This document shows, one piece after another, positions 1 through 11,218 of a stretch of DNA of 64,000 nt. Position numbers and translations under genes: made by a program. The notes below the pieces were generated by a model that saw only the letters and a program-made list of their open reading frames with translations, was not told the DNA's origin and searched no databases. Source of the DNA: Amyloporia xantha (taxonomy: Eukaryota > Basidiomycota > Agaricomycetes > Polyporales > Adustoporiaceae); NCBI GenBank assembly GCA_036971615.1, contig JAYKKR010000032.1, forward strand, positions 186,001-250,000, read 5' to 3'. The stretch's first letter is position 1. Each line of letters begins with the position of its first letter.

Positions 1-311
1 ACCGCTGGCAATACCTATATTCAAGTTAGCCAGCCACAGCAACGGGCGAGATAATATGCGCGCCAATACCATTCGTTCCACCACTGCGCGTACAGGAGGA
101 TCTACAAGGATCCACAACTGATGGAAACTCAATGCAAATGCGTCAGACAGCAACCCCCATTTAGACTTGACAGGTAACAACTCACCTTCCCCGAGCACTA
201 GCGCAGGGAATATCCTCTCACGATTATGATCCCCGCTCTCAGCCTGGGTGAGCCATTGCCAATTGGCAGCGCCGTCACGACGTGCGTGCGATGGCGCAAT
301 TATTGCGATGC

Positions 312-1313
312 AGTCCGAGCCACTGGGAGGCAGTGGCCCACAAATTCTCAGTCATGATGTAGACCTCCATTCGGATCTCCCTTGTTCGTGAGCCTGATAT
401 CGAGACTTTGGAAGTATTTCTGCACCGACCGCGAGGAGCCGGACTGGACATCGATATTTACGGGCCTTTTCAGTCTCTATGGTCGACTCGCGCTTTTCGA
501 AACCATTACTCTGTGGGACCGATGTGCAGGCGCATTGGGCTGGTGTTGTCCTCGTTGCCATCGACTCGAGTGTCCCATCCATGGAGCTGTGATTCCTCAT
601 CTCCCGATGCGTTTACCGTGCCGAACTTACGAACTGTGGAACTCTGGTCCGTTCCGTTTCTTACAAAAAAGATTCTACAGCGTGCATTCCCGTCGGTCCA
701 TTCTTTCACGCTTTCCGGATGGACATGCTTTCAGGGCCTCGAGTGGCGCGCTTTCTTGGACAGACTACAGTCTCTGCCCGACCTCCGGAGACTGGAGCTT
801 CATAACCCTCATCCGGGAGAATTCGCGACCGATTTCACCTCGCCAATCTGTTTTCCGGAGCTGGAACTTGAAGAGCTATGTCTATTCTCTGTGCAGGTCG
901 ACCCTTTTCAGCAACTCGTGAAAATGGTTACAGCACCGCTGCTTACTACAATGAGCATTTGTTACCCGAAAGGGCTTCTTTGTCCGGAGGGAGTGCCCTT
1001 GTTCAAGGATCACTTCCCTTCGCTTCGGCTGGTCAAGCTCGAGCCCCTACCCGAGGACCAGATTCAAGTGACTCCGTGGCGGATTACCTCGACGGGCTCA
1101 GCCAGCAAGATGAGGACTGATAGTGGCTACTATCTTATTCGCCTTTCACCGCCGGCAGCGTTCCGACCCAGATATGGGCTTGAGGAACATTTCAATGCGA
1201 GCGCGCCGCAGGATTCTCCCTCAAAGGTGGAGTGCCCTCGGCCAAAGATCTCGTTATCCACGCTTGCTTTGAACAACAGGCCTGCGGACATTCCGCTAGA
1301 TCTCAATTACTAA
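312..1313 (+). pseudogene. F-box/LRR-like protein relic
   Basis: A 301-codon open frame (408-1313) extends upstream in the same frame to about 312, but a TAG at 360-362 interrupts it. Just before the stop the frame reads SHWEAVAHKFSV. This aligns with CRYWKAVAYQYPV of the F-box gene downstream, whose next residues are I-W-T where this copy reads M-M-stop-T. Further matches follow: AFPSVHSF with LFPSIGSL, and LRRLELHNPHP with LRRVDFHGPFP. The two are therefore tandem paralogues. The F-box itself is not visible upstream, so the 5' part is lost or lies beyond decayed introns. F-box proteins of this type recruit substrates to SCF ubiquitin ligases; whether this copy makes any product is doubtful. 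Alternatively a short functional protein could start at 408. Confidence 0.55.
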
Positions 1314-1918
1314 GATATCCTGAAAATAACCCGGACCTATTGATGCAGTTGGTAAGCGGACGAACTCAAGTTTATCTATACCCATCCGTATTTTCATAGC
1401 TGACCTGACTGTTGATACTCAGTTCAACTATGCTAGTGGACTTGTATACCGTTTTTAGCCGTGTAGATCGATTGAACTTGGGTTCCAGTCGTGTAACTTT
1501 ACTTCCTCAGTTCGTTGTGATGTAACGATCTATAATATAATGTAAAGTCAAGACATTGTGAGCACCGCAAGTCGCATACGCGCTACGGCCGTATCAGATA
1601 AAGCAGCAGGACTCCAGCTTTGACAGCATACTTATACGATGTACAACGGAGTCGGCAACTGCCGCAGATGGTGTTTGCCACACTTTCTAACAGGCGTACG
1701 CGTGCCAGCTTTCCTTCCCGGCTCTTCCCTGATGAATTCAACACTATATACTGACTTGAGGCGTTGTATATATCGTACAGTGTATGAGTTCAATCCTTCA
1801 TCCTACAGTCCTAAACTGATTTGTTTCTCGCGGGCAGACTCCCAATTGTCACCTTGCGGAGGGAGGAGAGGACGGTGGACCCACTTACCGACCTCTAAGG
1901 CTTCGGAGCCCACCCATC
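1314..1918. other. Intergenic, no gene seen
   Basis: Spacer between the two F-box-like copies. A weak open frame (1639-1986) overlaps the next start and shows no recognisable motif. I see no RNA gene or repeat here. Confidence 0.5.
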
Positions 1919-3137
1919 ATGACATCGACTCACATCTCTGTTCTTCCCGTCGAATTACTATGCAAGATCTTGCGTCATGCGTTTAAGGCAACAAAGGCTG
2001 GGCTGCGACTCAAATTCTCAATTACGGTCGCATGTGTATGCCGCTATTGGAAGGCAGTGGCATATCAATACCCCGTCATTTGGACCACCATCCGGATCTA
2101 CCCTTTTCGCCAGACCAATTTCGAGAGGTTGGAAGCAGTTCTGCGGCGGTCGCAAGAAGACAAACTGGACATCAAAATATATGAGTGCAAGTTCGACATT
2201 GACCGTGAAGAACCAAGCAGAGTGGATAACGCTAGGCGTGTCATGACGACACTGATCCCCCACATCAAACGATGCAGGTCATTTCGCCTTCGACTCAATC
2301 TAGAGGAGTCCCTCACTGCCCTTGATATGTGGAAAGGATTAGCGAACAAGTTTGAGAGCTTGGAGACCCTGGCCGTAAATATGCTCCGGACAACCATGGA
2401 CTACACTTCGTCCATTCTGAACGTGTTTGCCACCCCAAATTTGCAAACATTGGAGTTCAGGGGTATCGGGCCTTTGAAATGGAACATTATGCAGTCTCTT
2501 TTCCCTTCCATTGGGTCTCTTAACGGGCTTGCTTCTGCCATTCCGATTGGCTGGAACATTGCAAAGCCTGCAGCCTCTGCACAAGCTGAGGCGGGTTGAT
2601 TTTCACGGGCCCTTCCCAGAGGCGCTTAATCCAGACCACCTCAATGCGCGGGTATGCCTACCGATGCTCGAAAAGCTCTATATCACGAAGGTGCGTATCG
2701 ACTCCTTGATGGAGCTTGTTCACATTATCGAAGCGCCGTCACTGACAGCGTTGACCATCTCCGATCCGATTGATTGTCTTCACCAACCAGGAGGACAATT
2801 GTCGTTCGATTTTCAAGACCATTTCCACTCTCTCCAAATGATCACGCTCGAGATCGCAGGCGAGGATATCGACATGTTTAGGGAATTGGCGGCTACATTT
2901 CAATCAGTTCGATGTCTCGTTCTCAAAGTCTCGGATGCAATGCCCTACCTCCTAGAGCTCGGCATACAAGGCGAGGACGGAAAGTGGATATTACCTCGAC
3001 TAATTTCCTTGGACATTGATGATTTCGGCGGCGATCCATTGAATGCGATCGATCTCATGCTGGAGAGGCGTCTTGGCACAAACGTATCGCAGGAAGGTGG
3101 TCCAGAGGCTGGACGCCTTCTACACCGCCGAACCTAG
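1919..3137 (+). pseudogene. F-box domain protein with a frameshift
   Basis: The start at 1919 gives MTSTHISVLPVELLCKIL, a typical F-box opening (LPxELLxxI), followed by VCRYWKAVAYQYPVIW, the usual C-R-x-W-x-x-V half. LRR-like text follows (LETLAVNMLR, LQTLEFRGIG). The frame closes at 2599, yet the homologous reading continues in another frame from about 2530 (LRRVDFHGPFP, LPMLEKLYITKV) to a stop at 3137. No GT-AG intron fits the junction, so a one-base indel near 2513-2540 is the simplest explanation. Without the shift the protein would be about 400 residues, normal for this family. A sequencing or assembly error could also cause it. Expected role: SCF substrate adaptor. Confidence 0.6.
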
Positions 3138-3509
3138 AAAAGCTTGTTTCCCTATCTCTATCTAATCAATGCCCGATATTGGGTGACAATGACTGTAGGA
3201 GTGTTCTGACGATGTCGGCGCGACGTTGAGAGATTCGAGCTTAGAGAAACACAACAGTGCATTATTTGGAAGACACTTGGCGTCTATGTCTAGCCAATGT
3301 CATGCACGAAGCTTGGTCAGTGCATTGGACTGCGAAATCATCGACCTTTCTCCCTGAGCTTGTGCCGACGTTGTGCCTCAACCTTAGAGAGTTCATACGG
3401 CAATGCTCAGCCTTGCTTCTGAATTGAGACTGGAAAACATCTCTACCTAATATTAGTCTCAGCTTGCGAGCATTATTGCCGTGATATCGCCCAACGACCG
3501 TGGCCATTT
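3138..3509. other. No gene seen
   Basis: Possible 3' flank of the F-box gene. No convincing reading frame or repeat was seen. Confidence 0.4.
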
Positions 3510-4258
3510 TTGGCCGCACCGGAGTATTTAATTGACGGTCCTCAGTGTGGCAACACCACCGATACTTTATCCTCTGCCCACATCTGTTATTGCGGCTCGC
3601 CATGCTCCCACTATCGTCTGGGAAGCTCCCACGCTCTTCATCAACATCTGCATACTTCCAGTCGGGCCATGCCTGATCCCACCACTCTGCTAGCGAAGTC
3701 TCTGACTCTGGGACAGAAGATACTATTAGGTTGTTGCAGGATGGATCACATGTGAGTACTTTGCGACGGGCCTACAGGAGGTCGACGCTCCAATCCTATC
3801 GCATTTGATCAGGTGAAAAGTGTTGAACGCTGTCTGAGATCTGAGTCTGAGTCTGAGTCCGACCTCACAGGTATGTGGCCACATTTCACGATGCCGCCTA
3901 AGTTTAAAGCTTACTCATATTCAGCGGATCAACTTCCTGTTCCTCGTTCAGCTGAGTCACTGCCTCTGGATTCGCATTGTAAGTCTTCTTAGTACTTACC
4001 ATATCTGACACATGTTCTTCCGCAGTGGCTCGGAGGATTCATGGTGATGGAAAGGCAAGCCAGTTAAGTTACAGCTTCCCTTTCTTCATTTTTATCATTA
4101 AAACCTATTCATACAGGTACCCTTGGGAATTGGTATGGAGAAATTAATGTATATCTGAATAAAGGTAAACTCATAATTCGCTCTTCTGTATTACAGTATT
4201 AGAGGCCGTGTACCATTATGAAATATTGATCCCCACTACCACGGCCTCATTGAAGTAG
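3510..4258 (+). CDS. Possible multi-exon hypothetical gene
   Basis: Not recognised. Short coding-like stretches lie between plausible introns on the plus strand: an acidic/Ser-rich piece (SEVSDSGTEDTIRLLQDG, ending at a GTGAGT near 3750), a Glu-Ser run near 3840-3870 (SESESESD) ending at CACAG/GTATGT, then DQLPVPRSAESLPLD, and terminal pieces reading GNWYGEINVYLN and LEAVYHYEILIP with a stop at 4256-4258. One frame upstream carries a TGA, and the phases do not all agree, so this may be a decayed gene, possibly of transposon origin. I cannot assign a function. The 5' end is uncertain. Confidence 0.25.
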
Positions 4259-5363
4259 TCTGAATCCATTGACACGATATAGACATTCATTGCCTAGTGC
4301 GAGCAAATATAAAGCAATGTTCAATAACTAGAACAATATTGAAATATCATGGAATTGCCCATTGTATCGGGCATGAGCTAGCCTTACACAGGCAATATGT
4401 CCATCGTTATAAAAATGTGACTGCAAAACCTTGATATGACATTCCGCTGAATGTCTCCGTAGTATTAGGATGAAATGGTTTGCAGAGCTTATCCGTGAGC
4501 TTTGTCCAAGGTCACTGTAAAACATTAATTCAAGCTTCAGGTCAATAATTGATTTATTGATTTGCGTCACAGTGGTCAATACAAGGTCGATGCGTGAATT
4601 CGCCGACATGCACGGGCAGACCGTCACGAGACGCTGCCAACAACGTCGACAAAATGTTTTAAAATCTCGGTGGTGTACCCATCGAGGAGCTCAACGTTCG
4701 TATCTATCAATACGAGCTATCTCCCCTGGAGCGTGCTTGGTTTGAAGAACGTCTGCGGGTTCTCAGCTGGACTACACCTGCTCCCCATTATTATTCTGGG
4801 ACTTGGTGTCTCAAATTGGAGAGCAGGTCTCTTTGAGCTTTGATCTGTACGTAACCCTCTCCTCTGCAGTTCGGTGTGTGTGAAATGACAGTGTGTAGCA
4901 TCGCTATAGGACGACATTGACGGTTTGGGAAACGTTCCGTTTCGAGAATTGAATGGGAACGTTGTATGAGTAATTGGTTGTATGCATCTACTTTTCGAAG
5001 GCTCTGAATGTTTCTTTTATACGCTGGTGATATGGAGCAATGATATCGTTACATTGTGAGATCACGATGTCTATCCCAGTCAGAATTTTGAACAGGAAGA
5101 CCCCGCCTTCTACATATACCAGCAGACAATTTTTCATACCATTGAATGTTCTTATATAACGACCAGTTGACAATTACAAACCAGCCATACACAAGTCGTA
5201 TAGAGCGGGCACGGTCCGAGGCCTGCGTGCCTCCAGTGCTCAAGGCAAAAAATCCTCGGCGTGATGCCTTTTCAGAGCTCAATATTGAATTCCGGTGCGA
5301 GCAATTTGTCATTCCAGCGAACATGAACAAGAAGGCAAGTATCAACATCATCGGCACAGTCAA
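4259..5363. other. AT-richer spacer, no gene seen
   Basis: Lies between the weak exon series and the 3' end of SQS1. Short open frames on both strands lack motifs and consistent splice signals. Nothing else was supported. Confidence 0.4.
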
Positions 5364-8300
5364 CTACAGCGTCGCACCAAGACCAAGCTTCGTCTTCTTC
5401 ATTACCGCTGTTAACGGCGCATCCAACCCACCAGATAGACCAATTCGGTCGCCTTCGGCCCAACCCATCGCGGCCAGCATCTTGAATCCAACATTGGACT
5501 CGCCAATCTTAGGCGCCGCCTAAGACCGCAACGTAGTCGATCAGCTTGGTCCTGAAAAGCAGCAACTGAACCACACACCTTGCCGACTTCCTCACCCTCA
5601 CGATGTTTCGCAAGAGATATCTTCTTACTGTTCCCTCTGTCAGGTGCATCCCAGGAATGTGTGTACCTCTTCATTATCGCGCTGATCTTCTTCTCCTTGA
5701 TACCAATACCGCTCTGCGAGGTCTTGATGAGCGTTGTATACCGTCCCTTGCCGGCGCCTTTGCTCTGGCTTTTGAGATTGAAAGCTTGGGCAAGTTCGTG
5801 TATCTTCTTTCGCATTTCCTTACTCGCGGGAGGGAGTGACATGGTGGGTTTTCCTCCAATGTCGGCAATGAACCGCCGGATTTGTTGCTCTAGCGATACA
5901 AGATCTGTTATTTGGTTGGCGAGCTCAAGGGACTCGCCCAGCCGAGCGGCAGCGAGCATTGCTTTCTGTCCTTTCTTGCCACCTCTGTGTATCGCGAGTG
6001 GATCTGCCGCCGCGGCCAGGCGTGCTTCTGCCCTCTTCCGTTTGTTCTCTGCCTTCTTGTTGCGGTCCTTGTCCCATTGTGCTTGTAACTCTGGTGGAAC
6101 ATGTTTGTCTTTCTTCCGCGCTACATCGGACGGTTTATCACAACTAATGACCTAGGGAGGCAAAACGTACCAGCTGGCTTCATCATACTCTCAAACTCAT
6201 CGCTGTCGAAGTCGCCATTCGCTACAGCGCGGAATAAATTGGATCTGGCTTTCCTATCTCTGCCGTTCAAAATTCCAGCGTTCTGATCAAGAATTTCCTG
6301 CAGGAAAATCAGTAAATAAATCGACGAAGACAATACGAACGAATCGCACCTCGATCTCTGCGAAGAATTCATCGTCCTCATCTCGCCAGGTCATCTGGAC
6401 TGACATCGCTTCGTCACTTGAAGCATCCCCTTCATCCACCTCATGCTTATTTTTGGTGCTGGCGCGCAATTTCGCCAACCTGGCTTGGAAGCTGGTCCTA
6501 GGAGTCTCTTCGTTATCTGACGAATCTTCATCCTCTTCGTCTCCGTCTCCCTCTGTGCCATCCCTTTTCTCTTCCTCACCAACCAACTGGCGTTCCTCTG
6601 CGTCAACTACGCGCTCTATTTCCTCATCTTCGTCCTCGCTCTCTTGATCAGACCTTGCAGAGCTGCCTCTGTCCTCCTCACCCTCCTCGGCATCCTCCGC
6701 TTTCATCCTCTGGATATCGGCGATGTCATCCATAGTGACATGCCTCGAGCCCCCTGCGCTCATACTATTCACGAAACTCTTCATCGCCGATATTTCCACG
6801 TCCCCATCCAAGTCCATGGCGCCAATCCCATTCGACAACTGGTCCATCGCGTCGCCGTCCTCGGAACTGGAATCTCCCCAGTTGACGTCCGAGTCCCCCC
6901 TCCGCTGCTCGCTCTCGCGCGGGTCCTTCTCCCGCCCCTCTTGTTGCGCACCCGCTTCCGCCATCATAGCGCCGTAGGAGCCGAAGTTCCTCAGGGATCT
7001 CCGCCTGGCTTTCTTAGATCGTTTCAGAAGAGAACGCGGCCCGCCAACCGGGAATATCTTTCTTGCTTGCTTTTTCCGCGGTGTTTCTGCAAAGGAGAAC
7101 GACACAGAGTTGAAAGACGGAGGTGGTACGATGAGGGGAGATTCGGGAACAGGGATTTTAGTCGCTGCCGGCGGTTCCACGATGGAGTCTTCATGAGATT
7201 GATTTTCGGATAACTCGATCCCGGTTATAATAGAAGTAGTGGTGACGGATTCGACCGCTGCAATGATAGGTGTCGACAGCGCTGAGGTGATGCGTCCTGT
7301 CCTCGGATGTGGCGCAACGTATACGATGATATCGTCATCTTGGGACTGTTCTCCCAGTACGCCCTCCATGCGGTCAATCTTGATAGTTTCCTTCGTAGAT
7401 TGGGCTCCCACAGGAGTGGGTTTGGTGTCAATGTAGAAGCCTGTGAATTTCTCTTCAGAGGCAGCGACCTCGGTTGCCGCCCCGACCGGCTGCTCTTGTG
7501 ATATTAGTGAAGCAGCGGTGGCATCGACTTCTGCTTGGATCTTGCCAACATCGGCGAAGTCAACTTCCTCCAATTGTTCTTCTTCGGACGATTCATCAGC
7601 GTCGCGTGTTCTGTCTGGTAACTCTTCAGGTTCGTTGAATACTCGACTGACTTGGTCTGCAGTAGGGACATGGCTCTGCTCGTCGTCAGCTGGAAAGGTA
7701 CGAAAGTTGAGAACCCAGAAATGATTAAGGCACTGTACATCCGCTCACCAACTGGTTCGGCGAGAGGTTTCAAAATTTCCTCTTCTTCTTGGAAGAGTGT
7801 AGCGGTGTGCACTGATCGCACAAATACGATGGGCTTCAAAAGAGGTCTGTCCTCATACAGCAGCTTGGAAAGGGGAGCTCCAGTGCGCGTTTTGGCGTTG
7901 AAATTACCCCTTCCAGCTCTCCCGCCTCTACCACGGCCACGATCGTTATTGTATGGTGATGGGTTATCAAAACTATCGCGTCCCCTTCCATGTCCTCTTC
8001 CGCCAGGAGTTTCCGTGCCCCTCTGAGTATGTACGCCCATCGAAGCGGCTAGGCCAGGGCCTGTATCGTGAGGCCTTCCTCGGCCTCGAGCCCTGGGGAA
8101 GTAAGTTCCACGACTTGGTGGTTTATCTGATAACAAGCATGGACAATGAATTGAATTTCAGTCAGCCGACGACACTACGAAGATGAGAGGATAAGCGATA
8201 CATACTGTCAGGCCATTCCTGAATCGGAAAGTCGAAATCATCCATATATCCAAATCCACCTCGACCACGTCCGCCGCCTGATCCTCCACTGCGGCCTCGT

Positions 8301-8386
8301 CCTCTAGCACGTCCTCCAGAACGGCCTCTATCTGGCCCGCCACGAGAGCCGCCTCGTCCACGATGATTATGATTGCCTTTAGCCAT
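5364..8386 (-). CDS. SQS1: SQS1-like R3H/G-patch RNA-processing protein
   Basis: Six exons on the minus strand: 8386-8206, 8126-7749, 7689-6350, 6297-6171, 6120-5579 and 5519-5364, giving 907 aa. All introns are 50-79 bp GT-AG. The N-terminus is an RGG-rich tract (GGRGRGGF), the middle is acidic and low-complexity, and an R3H domain lies at about 770-812 (EMRKKIHELA with R-Y-T-T downstream). A C-terminal G-patch follows at about 860-905 (GFKMLAAMGW, then TKLGLGATL). In yeast, Sqs1/Pfa1 activates the DEAH helicase Prp43 through its G-patch in ribosome assembly and splicing. The same nuclear/nucleolar role is inferred here. The start at 8386 gives MAKGNHNHRG and fits the family. Yeast Sqs1 is about 770 aa; the extra length is in the acidic middle. 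It is head to head with USE1. Confidence 0.9.
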
Positions 8387-8688
8387 GCGTTCTATGGATA
8401 TGGGATCGGTCGTGTAACGAGTCGGGGTTTTATGTCAAGAAATCGGCTAGCAATACACAATGTTCAAGATACAGAAATGAAGCAAGATAGCTATACAGCA
8501 AATAGGCGATACAAGTTATTGATGAGATGTTTGCCTGCCAGTGAAGCTGGCTCAGATCTGGAAGGGAGAGAGGTAGCCGATTGAACAAGCGCCCAGGCGT
8601 CTTATATGGTAATTGATCTGGTCTGACCTGCTACCAGTCGCCACCCGCGTGTCCCACTGTCCGCTATACTTTCACGACCACGGCAATA
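8387..8688. promoter_or_regulatory. Shared divergent promoter SQS1/USE1
   Basis: A 302 bp gap separates the two start codons, which face away from each other, so both promoters must lie here or overlap. No single TATA box stands out. Shared control is inferred from layout only. Confidence 0.6.
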
Positions 8689-10596
8689 ATGACTTACCAG
8701 ACTTCGGAGCAGGTCATTCACGACAGGGTCAATTTAAACCGGCTGGTCAGACGACTCGAGAAAACAATATCTAACGAGCATTGGACCGAGGACAACCACA
8801 CTCCGCCGCGGGCGACTTGGATTAAGACCCGCGCTACACTTCAGGTACGTACGGTTACAGGCGGTGATGTGGTATTATTGGGACCGCTGCGTAAGCTTTG
8901 GACTGTCATATTCCGCACCGCGCTATCGTAGGTATCAGCGGTGCGCCATCTATAACCGAGTTTGAGACCAGTCGCAAGCGGTACACGTTGTATCATATGT
9001 CTGCCTGAATGCGCGAGAATGCAGCCCAGGAAAGGGGAATCGACAGAGACCTCGCTGCTCCTCCAGAATTTCCTCTGTGCTCTAGGACCTGTTTGGTTCA
9101 ATTTCGCTGACAATAATGTCGTGCACAGAAACTCAAATACGCGCGGAAGTTGCTTAACAATGTGGAGCTTCACGAGGATGACCCGTACGCCATTCACTAG
9201 TTAGCTGGAACACGCTCTGATACAAAAGTCGACAGAATCGCGTCACAAAGATATGACGACTTGCGGCGAACGCTAGAACGTCTTGAGAGTGTGGTCATCG
9301 AAGTGGACACGGTAAGAACATCTTGCCCTACAACCAGTCAGCCAATGAGCATCCTCAACGGATGACGCGTTCTGTCGCGCATCATGGTGTGAGCTCTGGC
9401 TGCTACTGCTTTTGTACAGCGTGGGGCAATTTGGCCGTCGAAACCTGTATTCTAAGGTGGACCAAGCGAAAGGCGAAGAGCTGTTTCTTATCTGGGGGAA
9501 ATTGCCTGTCTGTGCTCTGAATGTCCTCTGGTATAGAGACCACCGTATATGTTTGCAGCCCGAGATAGGGTTGCTAACCAATTGTAGGGCTCCATTTCAT
9601 GATGGTCATCCAATGCTCGGAGCTCCGAACAATGGATGGAAATTATCATCCAGTGGGCTCATGTTTGACTAATGCTTGGTTGTGTATCATTGGGAATTAT
9701 CCCTGGTAACTCACCAGGGCCAATTCCCGATAATCGTGAAGGCTGCGAAGAGTTCTATATCGACCTATATATCCAGTATTCAATATATCGGATCGTCTGC
9801 CAAATACCTCGCTCAATTCCGATGCAGGAGAACATCTCTGGTAGATGTGTTGCTTTCATTTAAAGGAGCACATCTCTCGGGGCAGGTTGAAAAGGGCAAT
9901 GTTTATTGGTCCTTTGGTGCTGTACAAAAGCAGCGGTCACATCATTGTCATTTCATCTGTCATTTATATTTTATTGAGTCTATTCTGACTCTAGCCTAGC
10001 GTGTAGCACCGAAACCGACGCGTCCGGCACCTGTACTCCCTACCCTCCCACTTCCTGTGCTCCCGCTTTCTGCGCATCCTGCGTCTCCTTCAGCAGGCCT
10101 TCCCGAAGACGATTCCGGCGTGGCAGCAAGCGAACCTACTTCCCCTGCGGAGACGACCAGCATCGCTGCCCAGGATTTGTTGCTTTCTCCCTCCGACACC
10201 GACAGCGCGTTACGTTCTGGCCCAATCAACCCCGGTGCAATGTTGCTGCCGCCCAACGCCCCCTCTTCTCCAAGTACTTCTAATATCACTGGGACACCTG
10301 CATTCTTGCAGAACTCGGCTGCACTGCAAGAGGAGCTCTCGGCACAGCTCGCGCAGATGGCCACGCAACTAAAGCGCAATGCTGTACATTTTTCCGATTC
10401 GCTGGAGAAGGACAAAGCGCTCTTGCTCGATACGCACGAGAAACTCGAGCGCAATCACGATGTGATGAAGAAGGAGCGATTGCGCGTGCGGGATCACCGG
10501 TCGAAGAGCTGGGGCACGACGTGGATCGTCTTGCTCAGCATTGTGGTGGCGGCGGTCGGATTTGTGCTGACATTCCTTGTCATCCGGGTCACTTAG
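8689..10596 (+). CDS. USE1: USE1-type ER SNARE
   Basis: Four exons: 8689-8844, 9129-9184, 9236-9311 and 10000-10596, giving 294 aa. The N-terminus has the family's NLNRLVRRLEK and KYARKLLNNVE helices. The centre is Pro/Ser-rich, and the SNARE helix follows (LQEELSAQLAQMATQLKRNA through HEKLERNHDVM). A single C-terminal anchor ends the protein (WIVLLSIVVAAVGFVLTFLV). Use1 is the Qc-type SNARE that works with Ufe1, Sec20 and Sec22 in Golgi-to-ER retrograde fusion. The tail anchor puts it in the ER membrane with almost no lumenal residues. The third intron (9312-9999) is 688 bp, more than ten times the usual length here. It could hide an extra exon or an old insertion, although exon 3 and exon 4 join in phase without it. 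Confidence 0.88.
9312..9999 (+). other. Unusually long intron of USE1
   Basis: It begins GTAAGA and ends CCTAG. In-frame stops prevent read-through. Other introns of this gene and its neighbour are 50-80 bp, except the first USE1 intron (284 bp). I see no conserved exon inside. Confidence 0.5.
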
Positions 10597-10831
10597 TTGC
10601 ATGTATGTCTTTTTATTACTCCACGAGACGATCCACAATATAATACCAGTGATTATGATCAGTACAGAAATATGATTAATGAGATGTATGGTCAAGGAAC
10701 GTTCGAGCCGCACTGATTATACGAGATACTACACATTACACCACCTTCACACTGCATTAAGCCGAGACGGGCAAATTTGAGCTAGACGCTTGGTCCGTAT
10801 GTCATCATCATCGTCACCGCCAGCGTCGATC
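10597..10831. other. 3' flank of USE1
   Basis: Spacer between the end of USE1 and the end of the small convergent gene. No feature was identified. Confidence 0.4.
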
Positions 10832-11218
10832 TCAACGTATATGAAGGCGTTGTCGCATTCGAATCGTCCATGGCATTTTGTCGGATAATCCTCTGATCTT
10901 TTCTTCAGCTATTTTCGTGAGACCGGTGCGTGTCATATCGGGAGCATGCTCTGCAACTTCCAATGCATAGGAGACCTAATGATACGTCAATAGGAACCGA
11001 CAAGGTCAGTAATGTCTCGCCAGGATGTTTGTGCGACACATACGTGAAGATCAGCAGACAGATGTATAGCGACCACTTTGCCTACCGATTCTCTTCCTCT
11101 CGGACCGATGCGAAAACGGACCTCATCTCCCAGCTGCAATGATCAACCGTTATTCCCGGTACGAGGTTGGAGGAAGACATACTTTGAACTTCGTTCGAGT
11201 GTCGAATTCTACGCTCAT
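10832..11218 (-). CDS. Small SH3/Tudor-like protein (putative)
   Basis: Three short exons on the minus strand, 11218-11183, 11133-11044 and 10975-10832, join in frame to 89 aa through GTATGT...AG introns of 49 and 68 bp. The translation has KFKLGDEVRFRIGPRG, then GKVVAIHL, then SYALEVAEHAPD and LTKIAEEKIRG. Beta strands with a G-D-x-V opening and a final E-x-I are the pattern of SH3/Tudor-like barrels, including the domain named after a hypervirulence-associated protein. After EEKIRG another frame (CHGRFECDNAFIYVEID..., ending near 10757) also looks coding, so the C-terminus may be longer through a frameshift or a different splice. Function unknown; a chromatin or nucleic-acid ligand role would be speculation. 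Confidence 0.45.

Noticed and set aside
5580..6155. 191-codon plus-strand hydrophobic frame
   Set aside because: Antisense to SQS1 exon 5; hydrophobicity comes from the reverse complement of Lys/Glu codons.
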